Shown: positions 49,609 through 50,256 of the stretch, piece after piece
Layout of the letters: each line of letters opens with the position of its first letter
Numbering within the stretch: the first letter of the stretch is position 1
NCBI GenBank assembly: GCA_035247945.1
Contig: DATFHX010000028.1
Coordinates: forward strand, 1 to 50,256
DNA length: 50,256 bases
Source: DATFHX01 sp035247945
GTDB lineage: Bacteria > Patescibacteriota > Saccharimonadia > Saccharimonadales > Saccharimonadaceae
Direction of reading: 5' to 3'
Position numbers and translations under genes: made by a program
The notes under the pieces: model-generated
What the model saw: only the letters and a program-made list of their open reading frames with translations
What the model was told of the DNA's origin: nothing
Database searches by the model: none

Positions 49609-50256
49609 TCCGCCCCTTTATCTATTGGTACTACTGGATTCTCGACTACCTCTATATTGGGTTTTGGCAACTTCGTGCACCATTTCGAAAAGGTAGCATC
49701 GAGACATATCTCCAACCTTCTTGGAATCCTGCTCATACGCAGATCATTCTTCTTCCAGGTATCTATGAACGCTGGGAGTTTATGCGTCCCATCGCAGACG
49801 CACTCCTTGCAGCGCACTACTCAGTCCATGTTATTGAAGGGCTTGGATATAACGCTGGCACTGTTGAACAAGCAGCATCAATCGTAGAACAATACGTAGC
49901 CAGTAATAACCTGAAACGGTGCGTTATTGTTGCCCACAGTAAAGGCGGGCTTATTGGTAAATATCTCTTGAGCTTTAGTAAAGAGAAAGAGCAACTCCTT
50001 GGCATGGTAAGTCTCAACACACCCTTTAACGGCTCCCGGTACGCCTACGCACTTCCGTTTGCGTCACTTCGTATATTTATTCCCACATCACCACTGCTCA
50101 CGCTCCTCTCAAAAGAAGAGACCGTAAACAGCCATGTCTACTCCCTCTACAGCACCTTCGATCCACATATTCCTGGTGGAAGTGCCCTTGTGGGCGCTCA
50201 CAACATCCAGCTTCCCACCTACGGGCATTTTAGACCCGTCAAGGACCCTACGGTTC
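49584..50256 (+). CDS. Second alpha/beta hydrolase (lipase-like), cut by the window edge
   Basis: At least 224 residues without a stop. The start is ATG 49584 inside the end of the previous gene. RPFIYWYYWILDYLYIGFWQ is an aromatic N-terminal membrane-facing helix. IILLPGIYERWEFMRPIADA gives the oxyanion loop and CVIVAHSKGGLIGKYLL the nucleophile Ser (A-H-S-K-G-G). SLNTPFNGSRYA resembles triacylglycerol lipase/PGAP1-type folds. The overlap implies coupled translation and a joint role in lipid or ester turnover. Confidence 0.82.
   Translation, partial: MRSFLKAIIRPFIYWYYWILDYLYIGFWQLRAPFRKGSIETYLQPSWNPAHTQIILLPGIYERWEFMRPIADALLAAHYSVHVIEGLGYNAGTVEQAASIVEQYVASNNLKRCVIVAHSKGGLIGKYLLSFSKEKEQLLGMVSLNTPFNGSRYAYALPFASLRIFIPTSPLLTLLSKEETVNSHVYSLYSTFDPHIPGGSALVGAHNIQLPTYGHFRPVKDPTV

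Noticed and set aside
1..50256. CRISPR array, insertion sequence or prophage
   Set aside because: No regularly spaced repeats, transposase, integrase or phage structural genes are visible.

Overview
The window is about 50 kb of a bacterial chromosome using the standard code (TGA, TAG and TAA all end genes). Gene content fits a Patescibacteria/CPR genome, most likely Saccharibacteria (TM7): PEGA-, DUF3048- and DUF4367-type membrane proteins, sortase with an LPATG substrate, an LCP protein, a type IV pilin, an exopolysaccharide cluster, many very short intergenic gaps and many leaderless promoters. This taxonomic call is inferred from gene content, not from a marker tree.

Layout. 1-4.7 kb: a kinase-fold protein without its active-site motif, two unknown proteins, tRNA-Leu(CAA), a short CPBP-type protein, a sortase and a small frameshifted coiled-coil gene. 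4.8-9.9 kb: an O-methyltransferase and MarR-type regulator divergent from an amidohydrolase across a palindromic operator region, then PEGA and DUF4367 membrane proteins. 9.9-14.7 kb: GC-rich TetR regulator, unknown protein, zinc-ribbon protein and DEAH-box helicase on the minus strand. 14.7-19.2 kb: gltX, then DUF3048 protein, sensor kinase and stand-alone receiver. 19.3-24.2 kb: small unknown gene, TrmB-type regulator, a gene-free stretch with a structured RNA candidate and two degenerate tRNA-like sequences, then an overlapping three-gene operon of a dikinase (ATP-grasp plus phosphohistidine domain), a cysteine phosphatase and an unknown protein. 24.3-30.4 kb: unknown GC-rich genes, LCP protein, Crp/Fnr regulator, DJ-1/PfpI protein, KGG protein, an iron-permease-family protein and two FANGN-motif paralogues sharing a conserved leader. 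30.4-38.2 kb: AT-rich exopolysaccharide/teichoic-acid-like operon. 38.3-44.2 kb: pilin, cell-wall GH5 enzyme, membrane protein, UvrA-like ATPase, VOC protein. 44.3-50.3 kb: MarR regulator with flavin reductase, an RNHCP gene behind a leader peptide and an attenuator, unknown GC-rich genes, CYTH protein and two overlapping alpha/beta hydrolases, the second cut by the window end.

Two gene styles are interleaved. One is moderately AT-rich, often leaderless or in overlapping operons, with recognisable functions. The other is GC-rich, mostly single genes with their own promoter, a good Shine-Dalgarno, often a structured leader, and their own strong terminator; most of these have no recognisable function.

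The strongest leads are the dikinase-phosphatase operon (21.2-24.2 kb), the leader-peptide attenuator before the RNHCP gene (45.55-45.75 kb), the FANGN paralogues with their shared leader (28.9-30.4 kb), and the tRNA-like/ncRNA block (20.57-21.19 kb). Surface functions recur throughout: sortase and LPATG enzyme, LCP protein, polysaccharide cluster and pilin all suit a host-attached lifestyle.
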